A stretch of DNA of 42,168 bases from the NCBI GenBank assembly GCA_011526165.1, contig WYAY01000107.1, positions 1 through 42,168 of the forward strand, written 5' to 3'. Below the pieces are notes generated by a model, which was not told where the DNA came from, ran no database searches, and saw nothing but the letters and a program-made list of their open reading frames with translations. Each line of letters begins with the position of its first letter. Positions within the stretch are counted from its first letter, which is position 1. Shown here one piece after another: positions 1-10,681 of this stretch. A program made the position numbers and the translations under genes. The stretch is from Sulfuritalea sp. Its GTDB lineage: Bacteria; Pseudomonadota; Gammaproteobacteria; Burkholderiales; Rhodocyclaceae.

Positions 1-538
1 CCAGCGCGCCGTCCCAGAACTCGCGGATCTCGCGCACCAGCGAGAAGGGGCTCTGCGTGCCGGCGTGCCCGCCGGCGCCCGCCGCGACGCAGACGATGCC
101 GTCCACGCCGGCGGCGATGGCCTTCTTCGCGTGGTAGGCGTGGATGACGTCGCTGAACACCACGCCGCCATAGGCATGCACCGCCTTCACCACCTCGCCG
201 GGGTGGCCCAGGCTGGTGATGACGAAGGGCACCTTGTGCTTCACCACCAGTTCGAAGTCCTGCGCCAGCCGCGTGTTCGAGTGGTGCAGGATGAGGTTCA
301 CGCCGTAGGGCGCCACCGGCGCCTGCGGGTCGGCCGCCATCGCTGCGCCCAGCTCGGCGTTGATCTGCGTCAGCCACTCGTCGAGCACCTCGATCGGGCG
401 CGCGTTGAGCGTCGGGAAGGTGCCGGCGACGCCGGCCTTGCAGGCTTCGATGACGAGGTGCGGGCCGGAGACGAGGAACATCGGCGCGGCAATGACGGGG
501 GCCGTCATGCGACCGCGGAACAGCTGAGGAATCGGCAT
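1..538 (-). CDS. Nitronate monooxygenase family protein (5' part, cut by window edge)
   Basis: About 179 N-terminal residues are visible, reading leftward from ATG at 538, and the gene runs off the window at base 1. The start MPIPQLFRGRMTAPVIAAPMF, the GTFPTLNARP stretch near residue 40, ITSLGHPGEVVKAVHAYG and the glycine-rich DGIVCVAAGAGGHAG segment are typical of the FMN-dependent 2-nitropropane dioxygenase/nitronate monooxygenase TIM barrel. Family members oxidise alkyl nitronates in the cytoplasm; many homologues have unproven substrates. Full-length members have roughly 320-370 residues, so about half is missing only because of the window boundary. A longer open frame on the opposite strand is a GC-rich shadow. 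The family call is firm and the substrate is not. Confidence 0.85.
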   Translation of the reverse strand, partial: MPIPQLFRGRMTAPVIAAPMFLVSGPHLVIEACKAGVAGTFPTLNARPIEVLDEWLTQINAELGAAMAADPQAPVAPYGVNLILHHSNTRLAQDFELVVKHKVPFVITSLGHPGEVVKAVHAYGGVVFSDVIHAYHAKKAIAAGVDGIVCVAAGAGGHAGTQSPFSLVREIREFWDGAL

Positions 539-860
539 GGCGAGTAACCGCTGAATTTATCGAACCGGACGGAATGCTGGAATTCTACCCAAGAGAAGCC
601 ACATTGGCGCCACACGCTCGGCAAAGCCTATTCGCGACTGAGATCAAGGGGGCTACGAGACAGAGGCCGATCATGGAGTCGGCATGCTACGATAATGTCA
701 TGTCTTGATTTGGATGAGCTTTTCGACACGTCTTAACCAAGAAACATGGATTTAAGCTGGTTAATTGTTTATAGCTGCCTTGCGATTTTTATTCTGTTGT
801 AAAACTTCTACGCATCCGCGCAGACAGCAGCTGGCCGGAATGGCCTTTGGCGGCTGTTTT
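539..860. other. Intergenic region without a supported gene
   Basis: This 322-base stretch lies between the nitronate monooxygenase start and the hicA stop. It is more AT-rich than its surroundings and holds no convincing coding frame. Its right end (824-862) has a plus-strand inverted repeat, ACAGC...GCTGT enclosing GGCC-GGAAT-GGCC, followed by six T residues, which resembles a rho-independent terminator. A GATAAT hexamer at 691-696 could be a plus-strand -10 box, but no good -35 box precedes it. A short plus-strand transcript is possible but not demonstrated. Confidence 0.4.
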
Positions 861-1088
861 TTACTTCTTCTGCAAGAACCTTTCCGTGTCGACATCGGCC
901 TGCTTGAGGATGGCGCGCAGCGTGCCTTCGGGCATGTCGCCGGGGTGGTTGGGGATGGTGGTGAAGCGGTTGGTTGCCGGGTTGAACCAGATTTCATGGC
1001 TGCCTGCCGCCTGGCGGTGAAACTCGAAGCCGAACTGCTTCAGTCGCTTGACGATTTCCCGATAGTTGAATCCGGCAAGCCGCCCCAT
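861..1088 (-). CDS. hicA: HicA-family mRNA interferase toxin
   Basis: This 75-residue protein reads from ATG at 1088. It carries the HicA/YcfA double-stranded-RNA-binding-like fold signature: GFNYREIVKRLKQFGFEFHRQ, then the catalytic-histidine motif GSHEIWFNP (His31), then IPNHPGDMPEGTLRAILKQA and a C-terminal lysine pair. HicA toxins cleave mRNA and are neutralised by the partner HicB. The start codon overlaps the hicB stop by one base (TGATG), so translation is coupled and the order is antitoxin then toxin, the reverse of the classical hicAB order. Length is normal for the family. Nothing suggests inactivation. Confidence 0.9.
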   Translation of the reverse strand: MGRLAGFNYREIVKRLKQFGFEFHRQAAGSHEIWFNPATNRFTTIPNHPGDMPEGTLRAILKQADVDTERFLQKK

Positions 1089-1315
1089 CAGATCGCCACG
1101 ATCAGGGGGTAATCGAAAGATTCGGTGAGCGGCGGCAGCGTCGCATCGGTTACCCCGGCCTGCGACTCGAGCAGCTTCTTGGCCACGTCGCGGGCGATCT
1201 CCAGGGTCTCCTGCAAAGTGCGTCCCTGCGCGACCAGGCCTTGCACCTCGTCGCTGGTCGCAAGATAAACGCCCTCCGGTAACTTTTCGATGTGCAACTG
1301 AATCATGTGTTCCAT
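1088..1315 (-). CDS. hicB: HicB-family (DUF1902-like) antitoxin
   Basis: This is a short antitoxin of 75 residues beginning MEHMIQLHIEKLPEGVYLATS, with the VQGLVAQGRTLQETLEIARDVAKKLLE core typical of short HicB/DUF1902 proteins. I chose ATG 1315 over the in-frame ATG at 1330 because GGAG lies six bases before 1315 and the 1330 ATG has no ribosome site. The protein ends right after the core domain and has no C-terminal helix-turn-helix or ribbon-helix-helix segment, unlike longer HicB repressors. Autoregulation by DNA binding is therefore not evident. Upstream, CATAAT (minus strand, 1345-1350) lies inside a loose GGCAT...ATGCC inverted repeat (1326-1352) that could serve as promoter or operator. 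Confidence 0.85.
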   Translation of the reverse strand: MEHMIQLHIEKLPEGVYLATSDEVQGLVAQGRTLQETLEIARDVAKKLLESQAGVTDATLPPLTESFDYPLIVAI

Positions 1316-1427
1316 GGTGTTCTCCGGCATGGCGCGATGGCGTCATTATGCCCCGTTGCCAGACCGGACGCCACCGGGTGTGCCGTAGTGAAAAGTCAGT
1401 CCCCGCGACACGGCGAAGCCGCGGCGC

Positions 1428-1562
1428 CTAATTGCAGAAGAATTTCTGGTTGACGTAATCGATGACGGCCTCGGGCTTGAGGTAGGCCTTGAAGGCCCAG
1501 CCGGCGGCGAAGGAGGCGAGGGCCACGCCGACGACGATCAGGACGAGGCGTGCGGCCTTCAT
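1428..1562 (-). CDS. Small single-pass membrane protein coupled to the MFS transporter
   Basis: This 44-residue peptide begins MKAARLVLIVVGVALASFAAGW: a lysine/arginine start, then one hydrophobic segment (about residues 5-25), then a charged tail ending FFCN. Its ATG overlaps the stop of the upstream transporter gene as ATGA, so the two are probably co-translated. I do not recognise a family. It could be a small accessory subunit of the transporter or an independent membrane peptide. Supporting evidence is the exact 4-base overlap and the clean hydrophobic pattern; homologues were not checked. Confidence 0.6.
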   Translation of the reverse strand: MKAARLVLIVVGVALASFAAGWAFKAYLKPEAVIDYVNQKFFCN

Positions 1563-2779
1563 CGGGTGGGCTGGGCGGAGAGCCGTGCCAGCGGCCGCTC
1601 GTCCACCGGCAGGTTCACCAGCGCGGCGAGCACGCCGAGCGCGATGGAGATCACCCAGACGATGTCGTAGGCGCCGGTGCGGTCGAAGATGAAGCCGCCC
1701 AGCCAGACGCCGAGGAAGCTGCCGAGCTGGTGGCTGAAGAAGACGAAGCCGGAAAGCATGGCCAGATATTTCACGCCGAAGATCTGCGCCACCAGGCCGT
1801 TGGTGAGCGGCACCGTGCCGAGCCAGAGCAGGCCCATCGCCGCGGCGAAGATCGCCACCGAGAGGTGCGACAGCGGCGCCAGCAGGAACAGCACGATGAC
1901 GGCGCTGCGCGCGAGGTAGATGGCGGCGAGCAGCTTCTTCTTGCTCCAGCGTCCGCCGGCGAGGCCGAAGCCGTAGGTGCCGAAGATGTTGAACAGGCCG
2001 ATCAGCGCCAGCGCCAGCATGCCGGTGTTGGCGGTGAGTCCCTTGTCGATGACGTAGGAGGGCAGGTGGGCGCCGATGAACACCACCTGGAAGCCGCAGA
2101 CGAAATAGCCGAGCGTGAGCAGCCAGAAGGCGCGCTCGCCGAAGGCCTCGCGCAGCGCCTCGCCGGCCGACTGGGCGATGGCGTTGGCGCTGCCCGGATG
2201 CGCCGTGCGCTCCGCCGTGCCCAGCGCCAGCGGCACCATGAAGGCCGCGGCAAAAGTCAGTCCCATCAGGGCGGCGAACCAGCCCATGTCGCCGATCAGG
2301 TGCTGGCCCATCGGCACCAGCAGGAACTGGCCGAAGGAGCCGGCGGCGCCGACGAGGGCGAGCGACATGGCGCGCTTTTCCGGTGCGACGGCGCGGCCGA
2401 CGGCGCCGTAGATCACCGAGAAGGTGGTGGCGGACAGGCCCAGGCCGACCAGCACGCCGGCGGAGAGGGTGAACATGAGGGGCGTCGTCGAATACGCCAT
2501 CAGCCCGACACCGGCGGCGTAGAGCAGGCCGCCGCCGAACACCACCTTGCCGGCGCCGAAGCGGTCCGCCAGCCAGCCGGTGATGGGCCCGCCGGCGCCC
2601 CACATCAGGTTCTGCAGGGCGATGGCGAAGGAGAAGGCCTCGCGGCTCCAGGCGAGATCCTGCGTCATCGGCTGCAGGAACAGGCCGAAGGTGTGGCGGA
2701 TGCCGAGGGAGAGCGAGACGACGATGCTGCCGCAGAGCAGGATCAGGGTGGCGGTGCGCGGCGCGACGGCGGCATTCAT
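1559..2779 (-). CDS. MFS transporter, oxalate/formate antiporter-like or monocarboxylate-type
   Basis: This 406-residue protein has about twelve hydrophobic segments. The N-terminal half carries GIRHTFGLFLQPMTQDLAWSR, common in the MFS group that includes oxalate/formate antiporter and monocarboxylate-type carriers, and the loop motif GWLADRFGAGKV (motif A) after the second membrane segment. It sits in the inner membrane and probably moves an organic acid. The start is ATG at 2779, the first in-frame ATG of the transporter homology; no strong ribosome site is visible. It is divergent from the semialdehyde dehydrogenase operon, which hints at uptake or export of a related C4 compound, but this is inference. 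The stop overlaps the start of the 44-residue gene. Confidence 0.85.
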   Translation of the reverse strand: MNAAVAPRTATLILLCGSIVVSLSLGIRHTFGLFLQPMTQDLAWSREAFSFAIALQNLMWGAGGPITGWLADRFGAGKVVFGGGLLYAAGVGLMAYSTTPLMFTLSAGVLVGLGLSATTFSVIYGAVGRAVAPEKRAMSLALVGAAGSFGQFLLVPMGQHLIGDMGWFAALMGLTFAAAFMVPLALGTAERTAHPGSANAIAQSAGEALREAFGERAFWLLTLGYFVCGFQVVFIGAHLPSYVIDKGLTANTGMLALALIGLFNIFGTYGFGLAGGRWSKKKLLAAIYLARSAVIVLFLLAPLSHLSVAIFAAAMGLLWLGTVPLTNGLVAQIFGVKYLAMLSGFVFFSHQLGSFLGVWLGGFIFDRTGAYDIVWVISIALGVLAALVNLPVDERPLARLSAQPTR

Positions 2780-2791
2780 TGGCGGGTACAA

Positions 2792-2819
2792 TTGTTGAAC
2801 CTTGAACACGGAATATAAC
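2792..2819 (+). promoter_or_regulatory. Candidate sigma-70 promoter for the gabD-like operon
   Basis: TTGTTG (2792-2797) and TATAAC (2814-2819) are separated by 16 bases and lie about 50 bases before the dehydrogenase start. The -10 box matches the consensus at five of six positions. It lies in the 90-base divergent region shared with the MFS gene. Prediction by eye only. Confidence 0.45.
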
Positions 2820-2869
2820 ACCCGACGCCCGGCGAATGACCTTGCCGGCGGAGGGTGTTTCGTCGAGCC

Positions 2870-4329
<1,460 letters not shown>

Positions 4330-4333
<4 letters not shown>

Positions 4334-5457
4334 AGATCCGCGCCGCCATTCTCGACGAGATGGGCCGCCCCGGCCCCTATGCGCAGTCGCGCCCCGTCGC
4401 CATCGAGACCATCGAGCTGGCTGCGCCCGGCCCGGGCGAGGTGCTGGTGAAGATCACCGCCGCCGGCCTTTGCCATTCCGACCTTTCCATCATCAACGGC
4501 GACCGCCCGCGCGTGATGCCGATGGTGCTCGGCCACGAGGCGGCCGGCATCGTCGAGGAATGCGGGCCCGGCGTCACCGATCTCGCGCGCGGCGACTCGG
4601 TCGCGCTGGTGTTCGTGCCGAGCTGCGGCCATTGCGTGCCCTGCATGGAGGGGCGCCCCGCCCTGTGCGAGCCGGGCGCGGCGGCGAACACCGCCGGCAC
4701 GCTGCTCGGCGGCGGGCGCCGCGTGCATCGCGCCGACGGCTCGCTGCTCAACCACCAGGTCGGCGTCTCCTGCTTCGCCGAATACGCCGTGGTCTCGCGC
4801 GGCACGCTGGTGAAGGTCGATCCGGAGCTGCCGGCGGACGTCGCCGCGGTGTTCGGCTGCGCCGTGCTGACCGGCGTCGGCGCCGTCATCAACTCGGCGC
4901 GCATCCCGCTCGGCGCCACGGTGGCGATCGTCGGACTGGGCGGCGTCGGCCTCGCCGCGCTGCTCGGCGCGCATGCCGCCGGCGCGCGCCAGATCGTCGC
5001 CATCGACCGTCTCGACGACAAGCTGGAGCGTGCCTTCGCGCTGGGCGCGACGCACGTCTTCAACTCGGACGATCCGGATCTGGTGGCGCAGGTGAAGGCG
5101 GCGACGCACGGCGGCGTCGAGTACGCCATCGAGGCGGCGAGCTCGGTGGACGCGCTGGAGATGGCCTACCGGATCACGCGGCGCGGCGGCACCACGGTGA
5201 CCTGCAGCCTGCCGCATCCCGACCATCGCTTCCATCTGCAGGCGGTGAATCTGGTGGCGGAGGAAAGGACGATCAAGGGCAGCTACCTGGGCTCGGCCGT
5301 GCCGGCGCGCGACATCCCGCACTACATCGCGCTCTACCACGCCGGCAAGCTGCCGGTGGACAAGCTGATCACCTCGCGCCTCAAGCTCGACGAGATCAAT
5401 GCCGGCTTCGACCGCCTCGCGGCGGGCGAGGCGGTGCGCCAGGTGATCGTCTTCTAG
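4330..5457 (+). CDS. Zinc-dependent alcohol dehydrogenase (MDR, class III-like)
   Basis: This 375-residue medium-chain dehydrogenase has the catalytic zinc ligands GLCHSD (Cys48) and GHEAAG (His69/Glu70), the structural zinc set CGHCVPC...C (Cys99, 102, 105, 113), and the Rossmann motif [13 protein letters not shown]. It oxidises alcohols to aldehydes, or the reverse, with NAD(P). It is translationally coupled to the upstream semialdehyde dehydrogenase by a 4-base overlap. The pair could convert 4-hydroxybutyrate or a related alcohol to a dicarboxylate, which is inference from context. The gene ends 35 bases before the convergent AraC-type gene, and no clear terminator is visible in that gap. 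Confidence 0.88.
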
Positions 5458-5492
5458 CAGCCAAGGCGGTGAACGGAATCCGGCCCGACCGT

Positions 5493-6470
5493 TCAATTGT
5501 CCGGCGTTATTCCCGCCCCAAAGCCCCAGAGACGGTAGCACCAGAAGCTCTCTTCGTTCGCGATGCGGCGGCGCAGCTCCTCGGGCGCGAAGCCGGTGAT
5601 GCGGCGCGTCTGGCGGGTGAGATGGGACTGGTCGGCGTAGCCGGCGCCGCTCGCCACGTCGCTCCAGTTCACGCCGCCCTCCCGGTGCGCGGCTGCGCCG
5701 TCGAAAAAAGCCTGTTCTGAGCGTCCCAACCCTCGCAGTTCGCGCAGCGTGTGCCCCGTCCATTGCTTGATGCGGCGCTCGACTTGGCGCAGGCTGCGCC
5801 CGATGCCCGAGGTCGTCGCGCGCAGCGCCAGGCTTTGCGACCAGTCGGCCAGCAGCCTGCCTGCCAAGGGCGCTGCTGGCCTAAGCTGTTGCCAGCGGGG
5901 AAGCAGAAACGACTCGATGATGCCGATGCGCCGCTCGTCGTCTCCGGCCTCATACACCGCCCGGCAGAAGGCCAGCCACGAGTCGTCGAACACATCTTTC
6001 ACGGGCACAACGCGGTTGAGATGGGCGCCGGGATCGATGCCGGTCAAATGCGCGAGCGCATCGGGCATCAACAGCAGCATCATGGCGTGCATCGGACCCG
6101 GGTTCCAGCTGACGGTCGGGCGGGTAAAGGGGCCGCAGAATGTGATTTGCCCGGCTGGCGTCCGCGGGCTGCCGGCTTCCGCCGGGTACCCCTGCGCGAT
6201 CATTTCGCCGCTGCCGTTGAAATACCAGAGGATGGCGCAGGACGGCGAGGCGGGGAAGTGGTTGTAGCGCTGCTCGTCCGCCAGCGCTACTGCGCGGGTA
6301 TCGCGGCTCATGACGCCGCGGACGCAGGAGGCCAGCGCCGCCCGCGGCAGCCATAGCTCGGAGCGCGCCGCGCTGAAGGGCGGCTGGCCGGCCTCGGCCC
6401 AGGGCTCGACCCGGAGCATGCTCCGGTACGGCCGTTCGGTCCGGCCCGCGTCCTGCGATGTCGAAATCAT
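5493..6470 (-). CDS. AraC-family transcriptional regulator
   Basis: This 325-residue protein has an N-terminal sensory half of AraC-binding style (FPASPSCAILWYFNGSGEMI, a region also seen in ToxR/AraC regulators of unknown ligand) and a C-terminal AraC/XylS double helix-turn-helix. The latter is marked by GIGRSLRQVERRIKQWTGHTLRELRGLGR and DVASGAGYADQSHLTRQTRRITGFAPEELRRR. The conserved SHLTRxxRRxxGxxPxxxR pattern supports a functional DNA-binding domain. It is divergent from the ABC/LolA-like operon across 81 bases and convergent with the dehydrogenase operon, so either could be its target; the divergent layout favours the ABC operon. The ligand is unknown. Confidence 0.9.
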   Translation of the reverse strand: MISTSQDAGRTERPYRSMLRVEPWAEAGQPPFSAARSELWLPRAALASCVRGVMSRDTRAVALADEQRYNHFPASPSCAILWYFNGSGEMIAQGYPAEAGSPRTPAGQITFCGPFTRPTVSWNPGPMHAMMLLLMPDALAHLTGIDPGAHLNRVVPVKDVFDDSWLAFCRAVYEAGDDERRIGIIESFLLPRWQQLRPAAPLAGRLLADWSQSLALRATTSGIGRSLRQVERRIKQWTGHTLRELRGLGRSEQAFFDGAAAHREGGVNWSDVASGAGYADQSHLTRQTRRITGFAPEELRRRIANEESFWCYRLWGFGAGITPDN

Positions 6471-6514
6471 TCAAGACCCGCCGTTGAAGGCTGTTTAGGA
6501 TGCTGCCCGGATCG

Positions 6515-6531
6515 GTGCGCAGCCTGCGCAC
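6515..6531. promoter_or_regulatory. Perfect 17-bp palindrome upstream of the ABC operon
   Basis: GTGCGCAGCCTGCGCAC has two perfect 8-base arms around a central C. It lies 20 bases before the ABC ATPase start and 45 bases before the AraC-type gene start. It could be an operator. Because TGCCTTTTCC follows on the plus strand, a leader hairpin or attenuator is the alternative. Confidence 0.5.
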
Positions 6532-6551
6532 TGCCTTTTCCGGGGATAACG

Positions 6552-7252
<701 letters not shown>

Positions 7253-7256
<4 letters not shown>

Positions 7257-8641
7257 ATTTCTGGTCTCTCGCCTTGCGCAACCTGTTGCGCAACCGCCGC
7301 CGCTCGCTCGCCACGTTGCTGGCGATGGTGGTCGGCCTCACCGCCATCCTGCTCTTCGGCGGCTATCGCTCCAACATTCTCTATGGCATGCAGACCGGCT
7401 TCGTGCAATACAGCGGACATCTGCAGATCCAGCGCCGCGGTTACTTCCTCGATGGCGGCGACAATCCGACCGCCTACGGCATCGCCGATTATCCGCGCAT
7501 CGTCGAGGCGATCCGGCGCGATGCCGTGCTCTCGCCGATGCTGGCGGTGGTCACCCCCACGCTGCAGCTCGGCGGCGTCGCGGGGAACTTCTCGGCCGGC
7601 ATCTCGCGTTCGGTGGTCGCCACCGGCTTGGTGGTCGAGGAGCGCAACCGCATGCTGCAATGGAACGAGTACGGCATGGTGAGCTACGCTCAGCCCCTGG
7701 CGCTCGCCGGCACCGGCGAGGATGCGGTGGTGGTCGGCACCGGGGTGGCGCGCAAGCTGAAGCTGTGTGCGGCGCTCGGCGTGCCGGATTGCAGCCAGGA
7801 GGACGCGGCGCGGCCAGCGGACGGAGTGAGCGCGCCGGCGGACATCCTCACCCTCTCGGCGCAAGAGAGGGCGCAGCCTGCCGCAGCGGTGAGGAACCGC
7901 ATCGAGATACTCGCCGCCGGCGCGCGCGGCGCACCCAACGTGGCCAGCCTGAGCGTGGTCAGGGCCAACAACCTCGGCGTCAAGGCCATCGACGACATGT
8001 ACGTGGCCATGCACCTGTCGCAGGCGCAGAAACTGGTCTACGGCACAGCCCGGCCCGAGGCGACCGCGATCATCATCCAGCTGCGGCATACGACGCAGAT
8101 GGCCGCGGCGCGCGCCCGCCTGGAAGCGCTGCTCGCCGGGGAATTCGGCTGGCAGGGGCTGGAAGTGCTCGACTTCCAGACGCTCAATCCGATCTACGGC
8201 CAGACCGACGAGTTCATGGCCTCGATATTCGGTTTCATCGCCCTGCTGATCGGTGTCATCGTGCTCTTCACCATCGGCAACACCATGGGCACGGCGGTGA
8301 CGGAGCGCACCGTCGAGATCGGCACCTTGCGCGCCATGGGGCTGCGCCGCGCCGGCATCCGCCGCCTATTCCTGTGCGAGGCACTGCTGCTCGGCGCCAT
8401 CGGCTCGGCCGCCGGCCTCGCCTGTGCGCTGGCCGTCTCCGGACTGATTAACGGCAGCGGCTGGACCTGGACGCCGCCTGGCTATTCCTATGCCTATCTG
8501 GTGCTGGTGCGCGTCGGGCAGGACGTGCCGCTGCTCGCCGGCTGCGTCGCCGGTATGGTCGGCGTGACGGTGGCTTCCGCCTTGTGGCCGGCGCGCCGCG
8601 CGGCGAAACTGCCGATCGTCGATGCCCTGCGCCATGTGTAA
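7253..8641 (+). CDS. FtsX/LolE-type ABC permease
   Basis: This 462-residue protein has the LolCE/MacB layout: one membrane helix near residues 18-38, a large periplasmic domain (about 40-315), then three helices near 320-345, 372-400 and 425-447. The cytoplasmic coupling motif ERTVEIGTLRAMGLRR follows the second helix, as in FtsX-domain permeases. It carries no MacB membrane-fusion extension and no C-terminal ATPase. Residues around 198-207 (ILTLSAQERA) are encoded by a CCCTCTC/GAGAGGG hairpin that resembles a dispersed repeat inserted in frame within the periplasmic domain. A lone permease would be expected to act as a homodimer with the ATPase; with the LolA-like neighbour, lipid or lipoprotein extraction is the most economical role. 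Confidence 0.88.
7846..7871 (+). repeat. Hairpin repeat inside the permease gene
   Basis: A CCTCA block is followed by a perfect 7-base stem CCCTCTC / GAGAGGG with a 7-base loop. The translated product LTLSAQER recalls the in-frame LTLSQRER-type peptide encoded by a widespread proteobacterial repeat. Similar hairpins occur at 13757-13793 and 29118-29155. The unit is inserted in the coding sequence without disturbing the frame. Confidence 0.45.
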
Positions 8642-8650
8642 GGAGGAGAG

Positions 8651-9412
8651 ATGAAGACGTTGGCATCCATTCTCGCCCTGGCTCTCGCCTGGGTTGCGCA
8701 CGCCGCCAGCCCGCAGGACATCCTGATCGCCAGCGACGCCGTCCGCAATCCCGATCATCCCTTCGGCCTTACCAACACCCTGATCGAGTACCGCCAAGGC
8801 AAGCAGACCGACAGCAGCACGCTGGCAATCTATTCTAAGGCCGACCCCCGCGGCGGCCAGTTCCGCAGCCTGGTGCGCTACGTGGCGCCGGCGCGCGACG
8901 CCAACAAGCTGATCCTCTACAACGGCAAGGATTTGTGGTTCTTCGATCCGGCGAGCCAGGCCAGCATCCGCCTCTCGCCGCAGCAGCGCCTGCTCGGCCA
9001 AGCCTCCAACGGCGACGCGGTGACCGTGAACTTCGCCAAGGACTATCGCGCCGTTACGGCAAAGGAGGAAGAGACGCTCGACGGCGAGCGCAAGCTGCGG
9101 CGCACCATCAGGCTTGGGCTGGAGGCGGCGACTCCAGACGCCCACTATCACCGCATCGAGATGTGGGTCGATGCGGCGAGCAACCGGCCGGTCAAGGCGC
9201 GCTTCTTCACCGAGAGCGACAAGCTGCTGAAGACGGCCTACTATCGCCGCTACCAGAAGGTGTTCGGCGTCGAGCGCCCGACCGAGACGGTGATCATCGA
9301 CGGCCTGCAGCCGGACTGGGTCACCGTCATGCGCTATTCGGACTGGGTGGAGCGCGAGGTGTCCGAAGCCTGGCTGCAACGCGACTATCTGCCGCGCTTC
9401 CGGCCTGAATGA
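8651..9412 (+). CDS. LolA-like outer-membrane lipoprotein-sorting protein
   Basis: This 253-residue exported protein has a signal peptide (MKTLASILALALAWVAHAA, cleavage near residue 19) and a LolA-like fold pattern: ASDAVRNPDHPFGLTNTLIEYRQGKQ, then beta-strand-rich DPRGGQFRSLVRYVAPARDANKLILY and LWFFDPASQASIRLSPQQRLLGQASNGD. It is longer than LolA itself and belongs to the group annotated as outer membrane lipoprotein-sorting proteins next to ABC transporters. It would carry a hydrophobic cargo through the periplasm between the inner-membrane permease and the outer membrane. GGAGGAG precedes the ATG. Its stop overlaps the barrel gene as ATGA. Cargo identity is unknown. Confidence 0.8.
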   Translation: MKTLASILALALAWVAHAASPQDILIASDAVRNPDHPFGLTNTLIEYRQGKQTDSSTLAIYSKADPRGGQFRSLVRYVAPARDANKLILYNGKDLWFFDPASQASIRLSPQQRLLGQASNGDAVTVNFAKDYRAVTAKEEETLDGERKLRRTIRLGLEAATPDAHYHRIEMWVDAASNRPVKARFFTESDKLLKTAYYRRYQKVFGVERPTETVIIDGLQPDWVTVMRYSDWVEREVSEAWLQRDYLPRFRPE

Positions 9413-10665
9413 GCGGGCAGCCTGTCAGGCGCTTCCTTTTCGCCGTTCTGGCGGGACTGACTTTTGCCGCGCGGGCGGACGATGCCGATGCCCTGCGGCT
9501 CGCCGACGAGGCGCCGGAGGCCGTGGTGCGCGCAGGCGACTGGCGCAGCTTCGCCGAAGTGACGCTCGGCGCCGCGCGGCGACGCGGTGATGGCTCGATG
9601 CGGCACGAACGTCGCCTGTCGCTCGACGTGCGCTACGACCATGCCTTCGCCGACGGTTGGCGCCTGGTGTTCGCCGACCGGCTCGACGCCAGCTGGCCGG
9701 CGCCGCGCGGCGACGATCGTGCCATCAACACCGTCAAGGAAGCCTATCTCAGCCGGCGGCTGGCACGCGACACGCTCGTCGACTTCGGCCGCGTCAATGT
9801 GCGCCACGGCGCGGCCATAGGCTACAATCCGACCGACTATTTCCGCCGCGGCGCGCTGCGTTCCGTCGTCTCCATCGACCCTGCCACGCTGAAGGAAAAC
9901 CGCCAGGGCAGCGTCCTGCTTCGCGGCCAGCGTTTGTGGCAGGGTGGTTCGCTCACCGCACTCTTCTCGCCTCGGCTCGCCCGGCAGCCGGGCCGCGACG
10001 GCTTCAGCCTCGATTGGGGCGCGACCAACGACAGCAACCGCCTGCTCGTCGTGCTCACACAGCGCATCGACACCCTTAGTCCGCAGTTCCTGTTTTACGG
10101 CGAAGAGGGTCGGGCGGCGCAGCTCGGCATCAATCTCTCCGGCCTCGTCAATGACGCGACGGTGGCCTATGTCGAATGGTCGGGTGGACGCGGCCCGTCG
10201 CAGTTTGCCGCCGTCCTGCGGCGTGCCGATGCCGGCGACTGGCGCAATCGCCTCGCTGGCGGGCTTGCCTATACCACCACGAACAAGCTGTCGCTGACGG
10301 CGGAGTTGCACTACGACGGCGCGGCGCTTGATGACGATGCTTGGCGCGCGCTGCGCCGCGGGCCGCCGGTCCTCTACGGACTTTATCGCCAATGGGTGTG
10401 GACGGCCCAGGAGTTGCCGACCAGGCAGGCGCTGTTCTTCCGTGCCGCCTGGCCGGACGCGCCGATTCCCCGCCTAGACCTGGCCGCGATGTTGAACGTC
10501 GATCTCACCGACTCGAGCCGTCGCGCCTGGCTGGAGGCGCGCTACCGCGCCGACCGTATCGACTACGCCCTGCAGTGGCAGCGCAACAGCGGCGGAAGCC
10601 TGAGCAACCACGGCGCCGTGCCGGAGTCGGCATGCTGGCAGTTTGCGGTGCGGTTTTATTTTTGA
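9409..10665 (+). CDS. Outer-membrane beta-barrel protein of the LolA-like operon
   Basis: This 418-residue protein has a signal peptide ending near FAARA (about residue 23), alternating hydrophobic/polar strands throughout, and a final WQFAVRFYF, the C-terminal aromatic signature read by the BAM machinery. Segments such as LSLDVRYDHAFADGWRLVFADRLDASW and IDYALQWQRNSGG have the look of antiparallel barrel strands. I do not recognise a named family. Translation is coupled to the upstream LolA-like gene, so it probably forms the outer-membrane end of the same pathway. It could be a receptor/insertase, a porin-like exit, or the cargo of the system. Barrel assignment is firm and function is open. 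Confidence 0.75.
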   Translation: MSGQPVRRFLFAVLAGLTFAARADDADALRLADEAPEAVVRAGDWRSFAEVTLGAARRRGDGSMRHERRLSLDVRYDHAFADGWRLVFADRLDASWPAPRGDDRAINTVKEAYLSRRLARDTLVDFGRVNVRHGAAIGYNPTDYFRRGALRSVVSIDPATLKENRQGSVLLRGQRLWQGGSLTALFSPRLARQPGRDGFSLDWGATNDSNRLLVVLTQRIDTLSPQFLFYGEEGRAAQLGINLSGLVNDATVAYVEWSGGRGPSQFAAVLRRADAGDWRNRLAGGLAYTTTNKLSLTAELHYDGAALDDDAWRALRRGPPVLYGLYRQWVWTAQELPTRQALFFRAAWPDAPIPRLDLAAMLNVDLTDSSRRAWLEARYRADRIDYALQWQRNSGGSLSNHGAVPESACWQFAVRFYF

Positions 10666-10681
10666 TCATGGTCCGGACAAT

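Noticed and set aside
65-547. Plus-strand open frame at the left edge
   Set aside because: It lies opposite the nitronate monooxygenase and has a histidine/alanine/arginine-biased translation without motifs.
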